Assembly (NCBI GenBank): GCA_020723465.1
Contig: DYIW01000015.1
Span: 1-36,441, forward strand
Length of the DNA stretch: 36,441 nucleotides
Direction of reading: 5' to 3'
Source of the DNA: Phycisphaera mikurensis
GTDB taxonomy: Bacteria; Planctomycetota; B15-G4; JADJEK01
Part shown: piece after piece, positions 1-9,568 of the stretch
Layout of the letters: each line of letters starts with the position of its first letter
How positions within the stretch are numbered: position 1 is the stretch's first letter
Program-made: the position numbers and the translations under genes
The notes under the pieces: generated by a model
The model's input: the letters and a program-made list of their open reading frames with translations, nothing else
Told to the model about the DNA's origin: nothing
The model's database searches: none

Positions 1-825
1 CATCTCCGCGCGCACCATGCGCGCGAAGTCCAGGCCGGCGCCGCGGTCCTCCACGCCGCCGCGCGGGAACTTGACGTCGGAGATGATGCCGAGCAGGTGC
101 GCGCGGTGCGTGCGGAAGCAGCCGAGCGCTTCCTCGTAGGTGGTGCAGTGCAGGATCTTGGGCCGGGCGCGCAGGCGCATGATCTTGTGGTGCAGGCTCG
201 TGCCCTCGGCGATCACGCGCTGCGACTGGCGGCGCAGCGTCTCGTAGATCATCGGCAGGTACGACGAGTAGTAGTGCACGCTGTCCTCGATGAGGACGAT
301 GACGCTGACGCCGATGCTGGCCGTGTCCGGGGCGACGTTCCAGCGGTCCTCCAGCGACTGCACGATGCCCAAGAGCAGGCGGAAGTCGCCCTGCCAGAGG
401 AAGGGGCGCTCGAAGCGCGCGATGTCCGGCTGGCTCCTGAAGGCCGCCAGCTCCTGGCTGTCGAAGGCGAGAGGCACGATGGGCAGCTCGGGATGCGCGG
501 CGCGCAGCTGGCGGCCCAGCTCGAGCGCGTCCATGTCGCGAATGTGCGGGGTGACGATGACCAGGTCGAGCTCTTCCTCGCGGCAGGCGGCCAGGGCCTC
601 GGCGCCGCTCAAGGCGAGCGTGATCCACTTGGTGTTGCTGAGATGGGCGTGCAGCCACTCGCTCAGCAGGAGCTGGCTGAGCTGTCCGTCCTCCCAGAGC
701 ACGAAGAAGTCGTAGCGGCTGCCGACGAGCAGGATGCGGCGCACGCGCCGCGGCATCAGCTCGCGGAACCCCTGCAGCGGATCGTCGTACTCCGGCGGCC
801 GCACTTCCCGTCCTGAAAGAGACAT
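1..825 (-). CDS. PEP/pyruvate-binding family protein, N-terminal response-regulator-like region (partial, runs off left edge)
   Basis: Manual translation from ATG at 825 (minus) is open to base 1: MSLSGREVRPPEYDDPLQGFRELMPRRVRRILLVGSRYDFFVLWEDGQLSELLLSEWL...ELDLVIVTPHIRDMDALELGRQLRAAHPELPIVPLAFD... The 'FRELMPxRVRxILLVxSxYDxFxLxEDG' opening is typical of response-regulator-like N-termini of PEP/pyruvate-binding (PPDK_N) proteins. It is absent from the ORF track because it has no stop within the window. Confidence 0.7.
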   Translation of the reverse strand, partial: MSLSGREVRPPEYDDPLQGFRELMPRRVRRILLVGSRYDFFVLWEDGQLSQLLLSEWLHAHLSNTKWITLALSGAEALAACREEELDLVIVTPHIRDMDALELGRQLRAAHPELPIVPLAFDSQELAAFRSQPDIARFERPFLWQGDFRLLLGIVQSLEDRWNVAPDTASIGVSVIVLIEDSVHYYSSYLPMIYETLRRQSQRVIAEGTSLHHKIMRLRARPKILHCTTYEEALGCFRTHRAHLLGIISDVKFPRGGVEDRGAGLDFARMVRAEM

Positions 826-909
826 GTTTGCTCCTGCCGCGGCCGTTCAGAGCGGCGGCCGCGCTTCGATTGTAGGAAGCAGCGCGTCTGACGCCCCCGC
901 CGCGCGCGC

Positions 910-2070
910 TCAGGCGCGCGCCAGGGCCTGGTCGTAGACCTCGCGGTAGGCATCCTGCATGGCCTCGAAGGCATAGCGCGCGAGCACCCAGGCGCGGTTC
1001 CGGGCGCCGAGGCGCGCGCGCAGCTCGCGGTCGCCGAGCAGCTCGGCGAGAGGCCGCGCCAGCGCGGCGGCGTCCGGCGTCGCGGCCGCCGGCGCCAGGT
1101 AGGGGGCCTGCTCCGGCGGCAAGAGCGCGCGCACGTCGCCCACGTCGGTCGACGCCGCCGGCAGGCCGCAGGCCAGCGCCTCGAGCAGCGCCAGCGGATG
1201 CTGCTCCGAGTCCGAGGACAGGGCGAAGACGTCGCAGGCGCGGTAGTAGGGCACGAGGTCCGCCTGGTGCCCGGCGAAGCGGATGCGCGGCGCGGCCGCG
1301 CCGAGCGAGCGCGCCAGCTCCTCCAGCCGGCCGCGCTCCGGCCCGTCGCCCACGATCAGGAGGAACGGGCCGCCGGCGCCGTCGTGGCGCAGGAGCGCGA
1401 AGGCCTGGATGAGGCGCGCGACGTTTTTCACCGGCCGCAGGTGGCCGACCGTGCCGATCACCAGCGCTTCCATCGGAATGTCGAGGCGCGCGCGCACGGG
1501 CGAAGGTCCGGGAGAGAAGCGGTCGCCCCGCACGCCGTTGGGGATGAGCCGCACCAGGCCGGGATCGAGCCGCCACGATTCGAGCGCGATCTCGAGCAAG
1601 CGGCGCGAGCAGACCACCACGCGCCGGCAACGCGGCAGGCAGAGGCGGCGCGCCAGCACGCGCCGCGTCTTCTGCTGCCGCGCCTCGTCGGCGTTGAAAC
1701 CGTCCTCGTGATGCACGTGATGCAAGCCGGGCAGCACGCGCGCCGCCAGCACGGCGTCGAAGCTGCCCCAGTTGTAGGTGAGGAGCAGGTCGGGCCGCTC
1801 GCGCGCGAGCAGGCGGCGCATGGCGAGCGCGCGGCGCGCCGGGCCACGTTCCGCGGGCGGGTCGATCATTTCCGCTTCGACCCCGGCGGGAAGAAGAGAC
1901 GCGGCTTCGCCGCGGCCGTCCATGGCCACGACGGCGTGGCGATAGGCCGGGCCGAAGGCGGCCATGAGCTGCGTGGCGCGCACCTGCGGCCCGGCCGCCA
2001 CGAAGGTGGCGAAGGCGTGCAGCAGCAGGGGAGGCGATTCAGGTCGCGCGCCGGTCATCGGCCACTTCAC
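910..2070 (-). CDS. Glycosyltransferase family 4 (GT-B fold)
   Basis: 386 aa; 'VIGTVGHLRPVKNVARLIQAFALL', 'LLIVGDGPERGRLEELARSLG', 'DVFALSSDSEQHPLALLEALACGLPAASTDVGDVRALL' are classic GT4 motifs. Confidence 0.88.
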   Translation of the reverse strand: MKWPMTGARPESPPLLLHAFATFVAAGPQVRATQLMAAFGPAYRHAVVAMDGRGEAASLLPAGVEAEMIDPPAERGPARRALAMRRLLARERPDLLLTYNWGSFDAVLAARVLPGLHHVHHEDGFNADEARQQKTRRVLARRLCLPRCRRVVVCSRRLLEIALESWRLDPGLVRLIPNGVRGDRFSPGPSPVRARLDIPMEALVIGTVGHLRPVKNVARLIQAFALLRHDGAGGPFLLIVGDGPERGRLEELARSLGAAAPRIRFAGHQADLVPYYRACDVFALSSDSEQHPLALLEALACGLPAASTDVGDVRALLPPEQAPYLAPAAATPDAAALARPLAELLGDRELRARLGARNRAWVLARYAFEAMQDAYREVYDQALARA

Positions 2071-4229
2071 CCCGCGCGGCCGTGGACGCGCACCGCGCGC
2101 TCGAGGAACTCCTCGCGCTCCTCCACCGGCCGCCAGCCGAGGACCTCGCGCGCCAGCTCACAGCGGAAGCGCGGCGCGAGAGAGCGCGCCTTCAGGTCGT
2201 GGTAGGAGGGGAAGGCCGCGCCGGGCCGGCGCCCGGCCAGCTTGACCAGCCACTTGCCGATCTCCATGGCCTCGCTCAGGGCCAGGGAGCGCGGATGGAA
2301 GACGATCCTCCGGCCGGTGGCGCGCGCCAGCTCCTCCACCATCTCGCGCGCGGAGAGCGGCGGCCGCGCGCACAGGTTGAGCGCCTTGCCGTGCAGCTCG
2401 GAGCCGGGATGGAGAGCGGCCCGCACCAGCGCCTCGGCCACGTCCTCCACGAGCACGAGCGGCAGCGGGTGCTCGCCCCGGCCCCAGCCCACGCAGTGGT
2501 TGTCGCGCGCCCACAGGCCGAGCCCGCCGTGCTGCATGGGCGTGCCCGCGCCCAGGACCACGCCCGGCCGCGCGATGATCAGGCCGACGTCGTGCTGGCC
2601 TTGGAACTCGAGCAGCGCCTTCTCGGCCGCCGCCTTGCCGCGCGCGTAGACCGGCCGCCAGGCGGGCAGCGGGTCCGTGTCGGTCGAGTCGGCGATCTCG
2701 TCGGTCCCGCAGTCCGCGCCGGTGTAGAGGCTGGCGATCGACGAGACATAGACCAGCCGGCGCACGCGCGCGTCGCGGCAGGCGGCGGCCACGCCGAGCG
2801 AGCCGCGCACCATCACGCGTTCGACCTCGTCCCAGGTGTTCCCACTCCCCGTGGCCAGGTGGATGCAGGCCGCCGCGCCACCGAGCGCCCGGGCGAGCGC
2901 GGCCGCGTCCAGGAGGCCGCCCTGGACCACCCGCAGCGTGCCGGCGAGCGCCGGCTCGCTGATTTCCGGGGGCAGCGAGTGCAGGCGGCGCACCACGGCC
3001 GTGACCGGCACGCCGCGCTCGAGCAGCCGCTCGACCACGCGCCGGCCAATGAAGCCGGTCGCGCCCAGCACCACGACTTCCCCGGCGCGCGCGCCGCCGG
3101 GTTCTGGGAAGCGCGGCCGCGGCGCCTCCGCACCCGAGACGCCGGCCGCCACGGCCTCGCACCACTCGCTCACCTCGACGCCGCTTCGCGCGTCGCAGGG
3201 CAAGGGCTCACCCGCACGCAGCGCGCGGTGGAAGGCGCGGATGCTCTCGCGCATGCCAACGAAGAACTGGTCGGAGCGGGCGCGCAGGCCGAGCGTCGCG
3301 CCCATCCAGCCAAAGAGCCCGCGCAACGCGTCTCGGCGCAGCGCGCGCGCCCGCCTCTGCCCGGCGAGGAAGCTGTTCCAGAAGTCGAGGTAGAGGGTCT
3401 TCTCCTCGCCGCAGAGCGTGTCGTGGAAGAGGTCCGCCTCCAGGCAGCCGTCGCTTCCCAGGACCTGCAGCGTGCTGCGCGTGAAGGGCTGGCCGAAGGC
3501 CAGGTAGAGCTCTGCCGTGCCGTGCTCGGCTTCCGCGGCCACGAGCCAGCGGTCGATGAAGAGCTGGCCGGGGTGGAGTTCACGTTGCGAGAGCAGCGTC
3601 GCCTGCGTGCTCTGCACCCGCCCCAGGAGGTGGTGGATCTGGCTCAGGGGGTGGGTGGCCTGCTCGAACACGATGTTGCACGGCGCGCGGAACATCCAGT
3701 GCGAGTAGTCGCCGGCGTCGAGCTGGCGCAGGGGCACGGAGAGCGTGACCTGCACGTGCTCGACGCGCCCGATCGCGCCCGCGCGCACCCGGCGCGCCAG
3801 GCGCTGGAAGGCCGGGTGGAACACGTTGTTGTGGTTCACGGCCAGCGGCAGGCGAGCGCTCGCAGCCAGCTCGAGCAGCGCGCGCGCGTCGGCGCTCGAC
3901 AGGGCCAGGGGCTTCTCGGCGAACACGCCCACTCCCAGCTCCAGCAGGCGCCGCGTCAGGTCGAAGTGCAGCGGCGGGGGCACGGCCAGGTGAGCCACCT
4001 GCGCGCCCAGGCGCGGCAGCTCGTCGATGTCCGTGACGGCAGCGGGCACGCCGCAGCGGCGCGCGGCCGCCGAGGCGGCCGCGAGGTTCTCGTCGCACAC
4101 CGCGACCACCTCCACGCCCGGGGTGCGCGCCAGGATCTCGAGGTGGAAGGCGGAGATGAAGCCCGCGCCCACCATGGCGACGCGCGTCGGGCCGTCGAGG
4201 TTCAGAGCGAAGGCGCTGGTGGAGGCCAC
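2067..4229 (-). CDS. Fusion protein: Gfo/Idh/MocA oxidoreductase + NAD-dependent epimerase/dehydratase (extended SDR)
   Basis: 720 aa single ORF. N-half: 'VAMVGAGFISAFHLEILARTPGVEVVAVCDEN', 'VFAEKPLALSSADARALLELA' (EKP motif). C-half: 'EVVVLGATGFIGRRVVERLLERGVPVTAVVRR' (GxxGxxG) and 'VYARGKAAAEKALLEF' (YxxxK). The 3' end overlaps the GT4 start by 4 bp. Confidence 0.87.
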   Translation of the reverse strand: MASTSAFALNLDGPTRVAMVGAGFISAFHLEILARTPGVEVVAVCDENLAAASAAARRCGVPAAVTDIDELPRLGAQVAHLAVPPPLHFDLTRRLLELGVGVFAEKPLALSSADARALLELAASARLPLAVNHNNVFHPAFQRLARRVRAGAIGRVEHVQVTLSVPLRQLDAGDYSHWMFRAPCNIVFEQATHPLSQIHHLLGRVQSTQATLLSQRELHPGQLFIDRWLVAAEAEHGTAELYLAFGQPFTRSTLQVLGSDGCLEADLFHDTLCGEEKTLYLDFWNSFLAGQRRARALRRDALRGLFGWMGATLGLRARSDQFFVGMRESIRAFHRALRAGEPLPCDARSGVEVSEWCEAVAAGVSGAEAPRPRFPEPGGARAGEVVVLGATGFIGRRVVERLLERGVPVTAVVRRLHSLPPEISEPALAGTLRVVQGGLLDAAALARALGGAAACIHLATGSGNTWDEVERVMVRGSLGVAAACRDARVRRLVYVSSIASLYTGADCGTDEIADSTDTDPLPAWRPVYARGKAAAEKALLEFQGQHDVGLIIARPGVVLGAGTPMQHGGLGLWARDNHCVGWGRGEHPLPLVLVEDVAEALVRAALHPGSELHGKALNLCARPPLSAREMVEELARATGRRIVFHPRSLALSEAMEIGKWLVKLAGRRPGAAFPSYHDLKARSLAPRFRCELAREVLGWRPVEEREEFLERAVRVHGRAG

Positions 4230-4297
4230 GGCGGTTTCCGGTCGGCCACGGTCATGCGGTTCGCCATGCTAGAGCCCGGGCGCGTCCCAGGGAAAGG

Positions 4298-5200
4298 CTA
4301 CCGGCGCGCGAACATGTTCTTCAGTACGAAGCCGGCCACCTTCGGGTTCTCGCGCAGGCGGCGCCGCGAGTAGCCGTACCAGTTCTGGCCGAAGGGGACG
4401 TAGACGCGCAGGCGGTGCCCCTCGCCGATCAGGACGCGGCGCATCTCCGGGATCACGCCGAGCAGCATCTGGAACTCGTAGGCGTCGCGCGGCAGGCCCA
4501 GCTCGTCGACCAAGCGCAGCCCCTCGTAGAGCAAGGGTGCGTCGTGCGTGGCGATCCCGACGTGGGCGCCGCCGCGCAGCAAGATGCCGAGCAGGTTGGC
4601 GTAGGAGCGGCGCACCACTTCGAAGTCCTTGAAGGCCACGCGCGGCGGCTCGTTGTAGATGCCCTTGCACAGGCGCACGCTGAGAGGCGGCTCGGCCAGG
4701 AGCGCGCGGGCGTCCGCCAGGCTGCGCCGCATGTAGGCCTGCAGCACCGGCCCCACCGCGGCGTACTCCTGGCGCACGGCGCGGTACAGGTCGAGCGTGC
4801 GCGTGGTGACGCTCGAGTCCTCCATGTCGATGCGCACGAACATGCCGTGCGGCCGGGCGTCGGCCAGGATGGCGCGCACGTTGTCCCGGCAGAACGACTC
4901 GTCGATGAGCAGGCCGAGCGCGGTCAGCTTGATCGAGATGTTGCACTGCAGCGCGTTCTCGACGATCGCCGCGATGACGCGCCGGTACTCGGCCACGGTG
5001 CGCTCGGCCTGGGAGCGCTCCGTGGTGTCCTCGCCGAGCACGTCCACGGTGGCCAGCGCCCCCTCGGCGTTCAGCTCCTTCACCGCGCGCACGGCGTCCG
5101 CCAGGGTCTCGCCCGCGATGTAGCGGCGCGAGACCATGCCGACGATGGGCTTGGGAATGAAGGGCAGGGACGCGGCGACCATCCGATCGAAGAGGCTCAT
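4298..5200 (-). CDS. Proline dehydrogenase (monofunctional PRODH)
   Basis: ORF 4298..5230; likely start is the internal MSLFDRM at 5200. 'QCNISIKLTALGLLIDESFCRDN', 'MFVRIDMEDSSVTTRTLDLYR', 'VRLCKGIYNEPPRVAFKD', 'YEFQMLLGVIPEMRR', 'RLRVYVPFGQNWYGYSRRRLRENP' are PRODH barrel motifs. Confidence 0.93.
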   Translation of the reverse strand: MSLFDRMVAASLPFIPKPIVGMVSRRYIAGETLADAVRAVKELNAEGALATVDVLGEDTTERSQAERTVAEYRRVIAAIVENALQCNISIKLTALGLLIDESFCRDNVRAILADARPHGMFVRIDMEDSSVTTRTLDLYRAVRQEYAAVGPVLQAYMRRSLADARALLAEPPLSVRLCKGIYNEPPRVAFKDFEVVRRSYANLLGILLRGGAHVGIATHDAPLLYEGLRLVDELGLPRDAYEFQMLLGVIPEMRRVLIGEGHRLRVYVPFGQNWYGYSRRRLRENPKVAGFVLKNMFARR

Positions 5201-5269
5201 CACTCTCACCGTCGTGCAAAGGGGTGGCACAGATTACCGCGGCGCGGCGCCGGCCGCGAGCGGACCGAG

Positions 5270-7714
5270 CTACCTCGAGCGGATCCGTTCCAGGTAGGCG
5301 CGCGCCTCCTCGTCCGCCGGCGTCTCGCCCACCACGCGCTCGAGGTACTGCTCGGCCTCGGCCTCGCGGCCGGCCCGGCAGAGCGTGACGCCGAGAGCGC
5401 GCAGCGCCTTGAGCGCGTCCGGCCGGAGATCCCGGGCCGCCTCCAGCGCGGAGATGGCCGCGGCGAAGTCGGGCTCCTCGAGGCTGGCGTAGGACCAGCC
5501 GAGCAGGAGGTACGCCTCGTACTGCATGCGGTCGGAGCGCACCACCAGCTCGAGGTCGTCGATGGCCAGATCGAAGGCCTGCAGCTCGAAGTTTGCCTTG
5601 CCCGACACGTAGTGCAGGCCGGCATCGTCGGGGTGAGCGGCGAGCGCGGGCAGGAGCACGCGGTCCAGGCGCTCGTACTCGCCCTTGGCGTGAGCCAGGG
5701 CGATGAAGCGCTTGACCTGGTTCATCACCAGCGCGTCGCCGGGCGCGGCGGCCAGCGCCCGGGCCAGCTCGTCGCACTCCTCGTCCACGATGCGGTGACG
5801 CTCGTTGTCGTGCGTCGCGGACTCCACGTCGAAGAAGCTGGCCGAGTGGATGGCCAGGGCGCGCAGCAAATGGCCGAGCGCCGGCCCCGCGCGGCGCTCG
5901 CACGCCTGCGCCAGCCGCTCGAGCTCGGCCGCGTCCGCCAGGGGGCAGCGGGTCGGGCGCAGCGCGCGCCGCGTCTCGGCGACCGGGTCGAGGATCGTGT
6001 TGGCACGCGACCAGTCGCCGGCCAGCACCTCGGCGGGGAGCGGCTGGGTGAACCCGTCCGGCTCCACCTTGGGCAAGGGGCCGGCCTCGAGGGCGAGGAA
6101 CGGACCGGCGTGGCCGTCGAGGGCGATCCAGGTGCGGACCGGCCCGCAGGTCTGCCGCACGGCGAGGGAAACCGCGGCGACCGTTTCCGCCGGGCTGACG
6201 CGCAGGTCGAACCAGACGAGCAGGACGCCGCCCGGTTCGAGCAGCGCGTGCGTGCGCGCGAGCGCCTCTCGGGTCAGGAGCCGCGCCGGTCCCCAGGCGG
6301 GCGTGGCCGCGGCCAGGACGACGATCGCGGAGAACGTCTTCCCGGCCGGGATGTGGGCGAAGGCGTCGAGACGCTCCTCCCCTTCGAGGGACGCGGCGGC
6401 GAACACCGGGATCGAGGGTGCGACCGCGTACTCCGTGAAGGGCGAGGCCGTGAACGCGGCGCGGTGGCGCTTGGTGGCGTTGCCGATGAGGAGGAGCCTG
6501 CCGCCCGCAGGGCGCAGGCTGCCGGCGAGGCTCACCTCCTCCGCCTCGAGCGAGGCGAAGGCCTCGATGCGCGAGGCGCGCCGCGCCTGCCACCAGAGGT
6601 GCGTCTCGGCTTGCGCCAGGGTGTTGTCCCGGCCGGAGCGCAGCACGCCGTCGGGCGTGACCAGGTGCTCCTCGAGGATCTCGAGCGCCGGGTGGTGGCG
6701 GATGAGCGCGCGCTGCTCGCCGAGCAGCACGCGCGGCCAGGAAACGTCGCCCTCGAGCACGCGCTGGGCGAGGAACGCGCCCGCGCCGAGCGCGAGCAGG
6801 AGCACGCCCGCGCCACGGCAGGCGGGCAGGCGCGCGAGCGCGTCCCGCAGCCACAGGCCGGCGCCGATGGTGGCGAGGCCGAGGAGGGCGCGCGCCAGCG
6901 ACAGCTCGGTCAGGCGCGTGTCCGCGGCAGCGGCGAACGTCAGGTCGTGTAGGACAGCCGGTTGCGAAGTGTTCCGCAGCACGAAGAGGAGGTTCGTGAG
7001 AGCCAGGAGCGCCACCAGCGGCAGGAGCGCGCGGGAGATCCAGGCGCCCTTCTTCGGCAGGCCCAAGAGCGCGCCGAGCCCCGCGCCCAGGAGCAGGACC
7101 ACGTTCACGGCCGCGTGGCTGAAGCTCGAACCGCTCGTGTGCTGCAGCACGAAGGGCCGGGCCAGCTCGAAGCCGCAGCCGAGGACGAGCCCGCACAGGA
7201 TGACATCGACCGGCCACGCCCGGCGCGGAACGTCCCTCTGGGTCGCGGGCGCCGCGAGGCGCGCGACCACCAGCAGCAGGGCCGCGATCGTGACCGGCCC
7301 GGTGCGGCCGAGAGCGGGCAGGAGCCAGGTTGCGTTCACCAGCAGCCCGATCGCGCAGCCGACCAGGAAGGCGGCCGGGTGCGGCGTCTGACCGCCGAGC
7401 AGCGCCAGGCCGAGCGCGGGCAGCAGGAAGAGCGCGGCCGCGAGCCAGGGCCGGCCGGGCAAGGCGGCGCCGGCGGCGAGCAGCGCCAGGGCCACGCCGG
7501 CCAGCAGGATCAGGCCGCCGAACAGCCGGGTGCGGCGGCCCTCGGCCGCACCGCGCCGAACGAACGAGACGAGCAGCGCGCAGGCGCCGAGCGCGAGCGC
7601 GGCCAGCACCCGGCCCGGGGCCGTGCCCGCGGCCGCTTCCTGGCTGAGGCGGCCGCCCAGATCGAGCAGCGGCGCGAGCAGGAGTCCAGTCAGCAGGGCA
7701 ATGAGGACGCGCAC
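5270..7714 (-). CDS. Multi-TM protein with spermidine-synthase-like region and C-terminal TPRs
   Basis: 814 aa: ~300 aa hydrophobic N-region; 'SGRDNTLAQAETHLWWQARRASRIEAFASLEAEEVSLAGSLRPAGGRLLLIGNATKRHRAAFTA...LLEPGGVLLVWFDLR' resembles fused spermidine-synthase-like proteins; C-terminal helical repeats 'AGLHYVSGKANFELQAFDLAIDDLELVVRSDRMQYEAYLLLGWSYASLEEPDFAAAISALEAARDLRPDALKALRALG' are TPR-like. Confidence 0.68.
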   Translation of the reverse strand: MRVLIALLTGLLLAPLLDLGGRLSQEAAAGTAPGRVLAALALGACALLVSFVRRGAAEGRRTRLFGGLILLAGVALALLAAGAALPGRPWLAAALFLLPALGLALLGGQTPHPAAFLVGCAIGLLVNATWLLPALGRTGPVTIAALLLVVARLAAPATQRDVPRRAWPVDVILCGLVLGCGFELARPFVLQHTSGSSFSHAAVNVVLLLGAGLGALLGLPKKGAWISRALLPLVALLALTNLLFVLRNTSQPAVLHDLTFAAAADTRLTELSLARALLGLATIGAGLWLRDALARLPACRGAGVLLLALGAGAFLAQRVLEGDVSWPRVLLGEQRALIRHHPALEILEEHLVTPDGVLRSGRDNTLAQAETHLWWQARRASRIEAFASLEAEEVSLAGSLRPAGGRLLLIGNATKRHRAAFTASPFTEYAVAPSIPVFAAASLEGEERLDAFAHIPAGKTFSAIVVLAAATPAWGPARLLTREALARTHALLEPGGVLLVWFDLRVSPAETVAAVSLAVRQTCGPVRTWIALDGHAGPFLALEAGPLPKVEPDGFTQPLPAEVLAGDWSRANTILDPVAETRRALRPTRCPLADAAELERLAQACERRAGPALGHLLRALAIHSASFFDVESATHDNERHRIVDEECDELARALAAAPGDALVMNQVKRFIALAHAKGEYERLDRVLLPALAAHPDDAGLHYVSGKANFELQAFDLAIDDLELVVRSDRMQYEAYLLLGWSYASLEEPDFAAAISALEAARDLRPDALKALRALGVTLCRAGREAEAEQYLERVVGETPADEEARAYLERIRSR

Positions 7715-7785
7715 GGGTCGGGGCGCTCCACGAGGGATCGGTCCGGGGCTACAGCGCCACGGACACTAACGCCGGCGCGTGCCGA

Positions 7786-9348
7786 TTAGAAGAGGACCTT
7801 GGCCACGTGCACGTTGGAGAGAGCGACGCTGCCGAGGTCCGTTCCCGGCGGCGCGAGCGTGGCGATCTGCACGTACACGTCCACCCCGAGCGGCAAGCCG
7901 CTGATCGGCGCGCTCAGCGAGCCGAGGCCCGCGGCGTTCGTCTGCGGCAGGAGTACCCAGAACGAGGCGAGGAGCAGCGGCGACCCCTGGAAGTCGATCG
8001 TCTGACCCTGGCTGCTGGCGAGCAGGATCGCGAGCTGTCCAGGCTTGCCTCCCCAGCGGTACGTGGCGCTCGTGCCGTTCTCCAGGTGCGCGGGGCCGAG
8101 CAGCAGCAGCGGCGAGGTCTCCACGTAGCCGAGCAGCACCTGCGCGCTCGAGCCGCCGGCCGTGGCCACCGTGACCGGCACCGGATCGAACGAACCGGGC
8201 GCCGGCGGCGGCGCGAAGGTGATGCACGAGTCGCTCTGGATCTCGAATCCCGTGCCCGGCAGGAGGGTAGTGGGGCCCACCTCGACGCGCAGGGCGCCGG
8301 TGAAGGCGCTGCCGCTGAGCGTGACCGTCTGGCCGCCGAGGGCCGCGACTGCCACCGGCGCGATGCCGCCGATCAGCGGCGGCGTGGGCGGCGAACCGCC
8401 GATGTCGATGGGGAAGGGATTGGACAGCAGGGAGCTGCCCGGGATCCAGAGGAGCACGTTGCCGTCCCGGGCCTCGGTCGGGATCGTGACCGCGAGCTGC
8501 TGCGGCGCGGCCGGCACGCCGTACACGACTCCCTGGATCGCGCCCGTGTCCTGCGACGTCTTGGACGTGAACTTGACGTTGACCGCGGCCGGGAAACTCT
8601 TGCCTTTGACGATCAGCGTGTTGCCGTTGCTCATCGAGCCGCCCAGGCCCGTGATCTCCGGCTTGGCCGGCGGCCGCGCGCCGTAGATGGCCTCCAGGCC
8701 GGCAAGGTCATCCGCCTCGAGGGAGCGGAAATTGCTGCCGCTGCCGCACAGATAGGCGCACATGGTCGCGTCGTTGCCGCAGTCGCCGCCGCAGCCGGCG
8801 GTGCTGTGGCCGAGTCCCAGCGCGTGCCCCAACTCGTGCGCGACGATCCCCTGGATGTCGATCTGGCCGGGAGCGGGCTCCCCCGGGCCGTTCGCCCAGG
8901 CCCAGCCCTCGCACAGGCGGATGGCCCAGCCGTTGGCGATGGGCGTGAGCGTGTAGGCCAGCGTGCCACCGCCGCAGAGCGAGTAGGTCCAGGAGATGGT
9001 GTTGGAGTCGCCGTCGCCGGCGCTGCTGGCCTGGCCCTGATAGTCGAAGTCGAAGTTCTTGCCGGCGTTGTGCTTGTCCGAGTTCCAGGCGGTCGCGGCC
9101 TTCCAGCAGGCGAGCACCGCGCCGTCCGCTCCGGGGTAGCCGGCCTCGGCTGCCTTGTTGGAGTTGGCCGAGTAGTCGAGGGCGTTGTTGTACACCCTGA
9201 AGTCCCGCTGGTAGCCGTAGCCGGTGGTGCCGAGCCCCAGGCTGCCGGAGAGCAGCGTGTAGGCGACGCTGGCGGACGGCAGGGCGAAGACGCAGGCGGC
9301 CGCCACGCAGGCGGCGCCGAGGACAGAGTAACGCAACGAGTGGGACAC
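7786..9348 (-). CDS. Secreted matrixin-like zinc metalloprotease with IPT/TIG-like repeats
   Basis: ORF 7786..9561. GTG at 9348 gives a signal-peptide-like N-terminus 'VSHSLRYSVLGAACVAAACVFALPSASVAY'. Zinc motif 'IVAHELGHALGLGHSTAGCGGDC' (HExxHxxGxxH); 'PEITGLGGSMSNGNTLIVKGKSF' and 'PLIGGIAPVAVAALGGQTVTLSGSAF' look like IPT/TIG folds. Confidence 0.85.
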   Translation of the reverse strand: MSHSLRYSVLGAACVAAACVFALPSASVAYTLLSGSLGLGTTGYGYQRDFRVYNNALDYSANSNKAAEAGYPGADGAVLACWKAATAWNSDKHNAGKNFDFDYQGQASSAGDGDSNTISWTYSLCGGGTLAYTLTPIANGWAIRLCEGWAWANGPGEPAPGQIDIQGIVAHELGHALGLGHSTAGCGGDCGNDATMCAYLCGSGSNFRSLEADDLAGLEAIYGARPPAKPEITGLGGSMSNGNTLIVKGKSFPAAVNVKFTSKTSQDTGAIQGVVYGVPAAPQQLAVTIPTEARDGNVLLWIPGSSLLSNPFPIDIGGSPPTPPLIGGIAPVAVAALGGQTVTLSGSAFTGALRVEVGPTTLLPGTGFEIQSDSCITFAPPPAPGSFDPVPVTVATAGGSSAQVLLGYVETSPLLLLGPAHLENGTSATYRWGGKPGQLAILLASSQGQTIDFQGSPLLLASFWVLLPQTNAAGLGSLSAPISGLPLGVDVYVQIATLAPPGTDLGSVALSNVHVAKVLF

Positions 9349-9437
9349 GGGCACCTGCCGGGGCGCGCTGGCTGGGTGGTCGCGGTCCGGCCGGTGGGGC
9401 CGGGACGGGCCGCGCAGCGCGACTTCACCCCAGGGCG

Positions 9438-9465
9438 AGTGTAGCGGTGTGCGAGAGGCGCGCAA
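9438..9465 (-). promoter_or_regulatory. Putative sigma70-like promoter of the matrixin gene
   Basis: On the minus strand: TTGCGC (9465-9460) - 16 nt - TACACT (9443-9438), about 90 bp upstream of the GTG start. Confidence 0.45.
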
Positions 9466-9568
9466 CGGCCTCGCCGCGCGAAAAGCGCCGCGGCTGGCCG
9501 GACGCTCCGCGCGGCTCCAGACGCCGAAGCTGTGCGCGCCGCTGCCGGCCGGCCGCTTCATCGGCTGG

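Noticed and set aside
2082-4373. 763-aa plus-strand ORF opposite the oxidoreductase-SDR fusion
   Set aside because: High-GC shadow ORF: composition is His/Arg/Gly/Ala-rich with no domain motifs, and the minus-strand protein is strongly supported.
4415-6952. 845-aa plus-strand ORF
   Set aside because: Antisense to proline dehydrogenase and the TPR protein; no recognisable domains.
4269-7217. 982-aa minus ORF overlapping proline dehydrogenase and the TPR protein
   Set aside because: Arg/Ala/Pro-rich out-of-frame translation crossing two well-supported genes in another frame.
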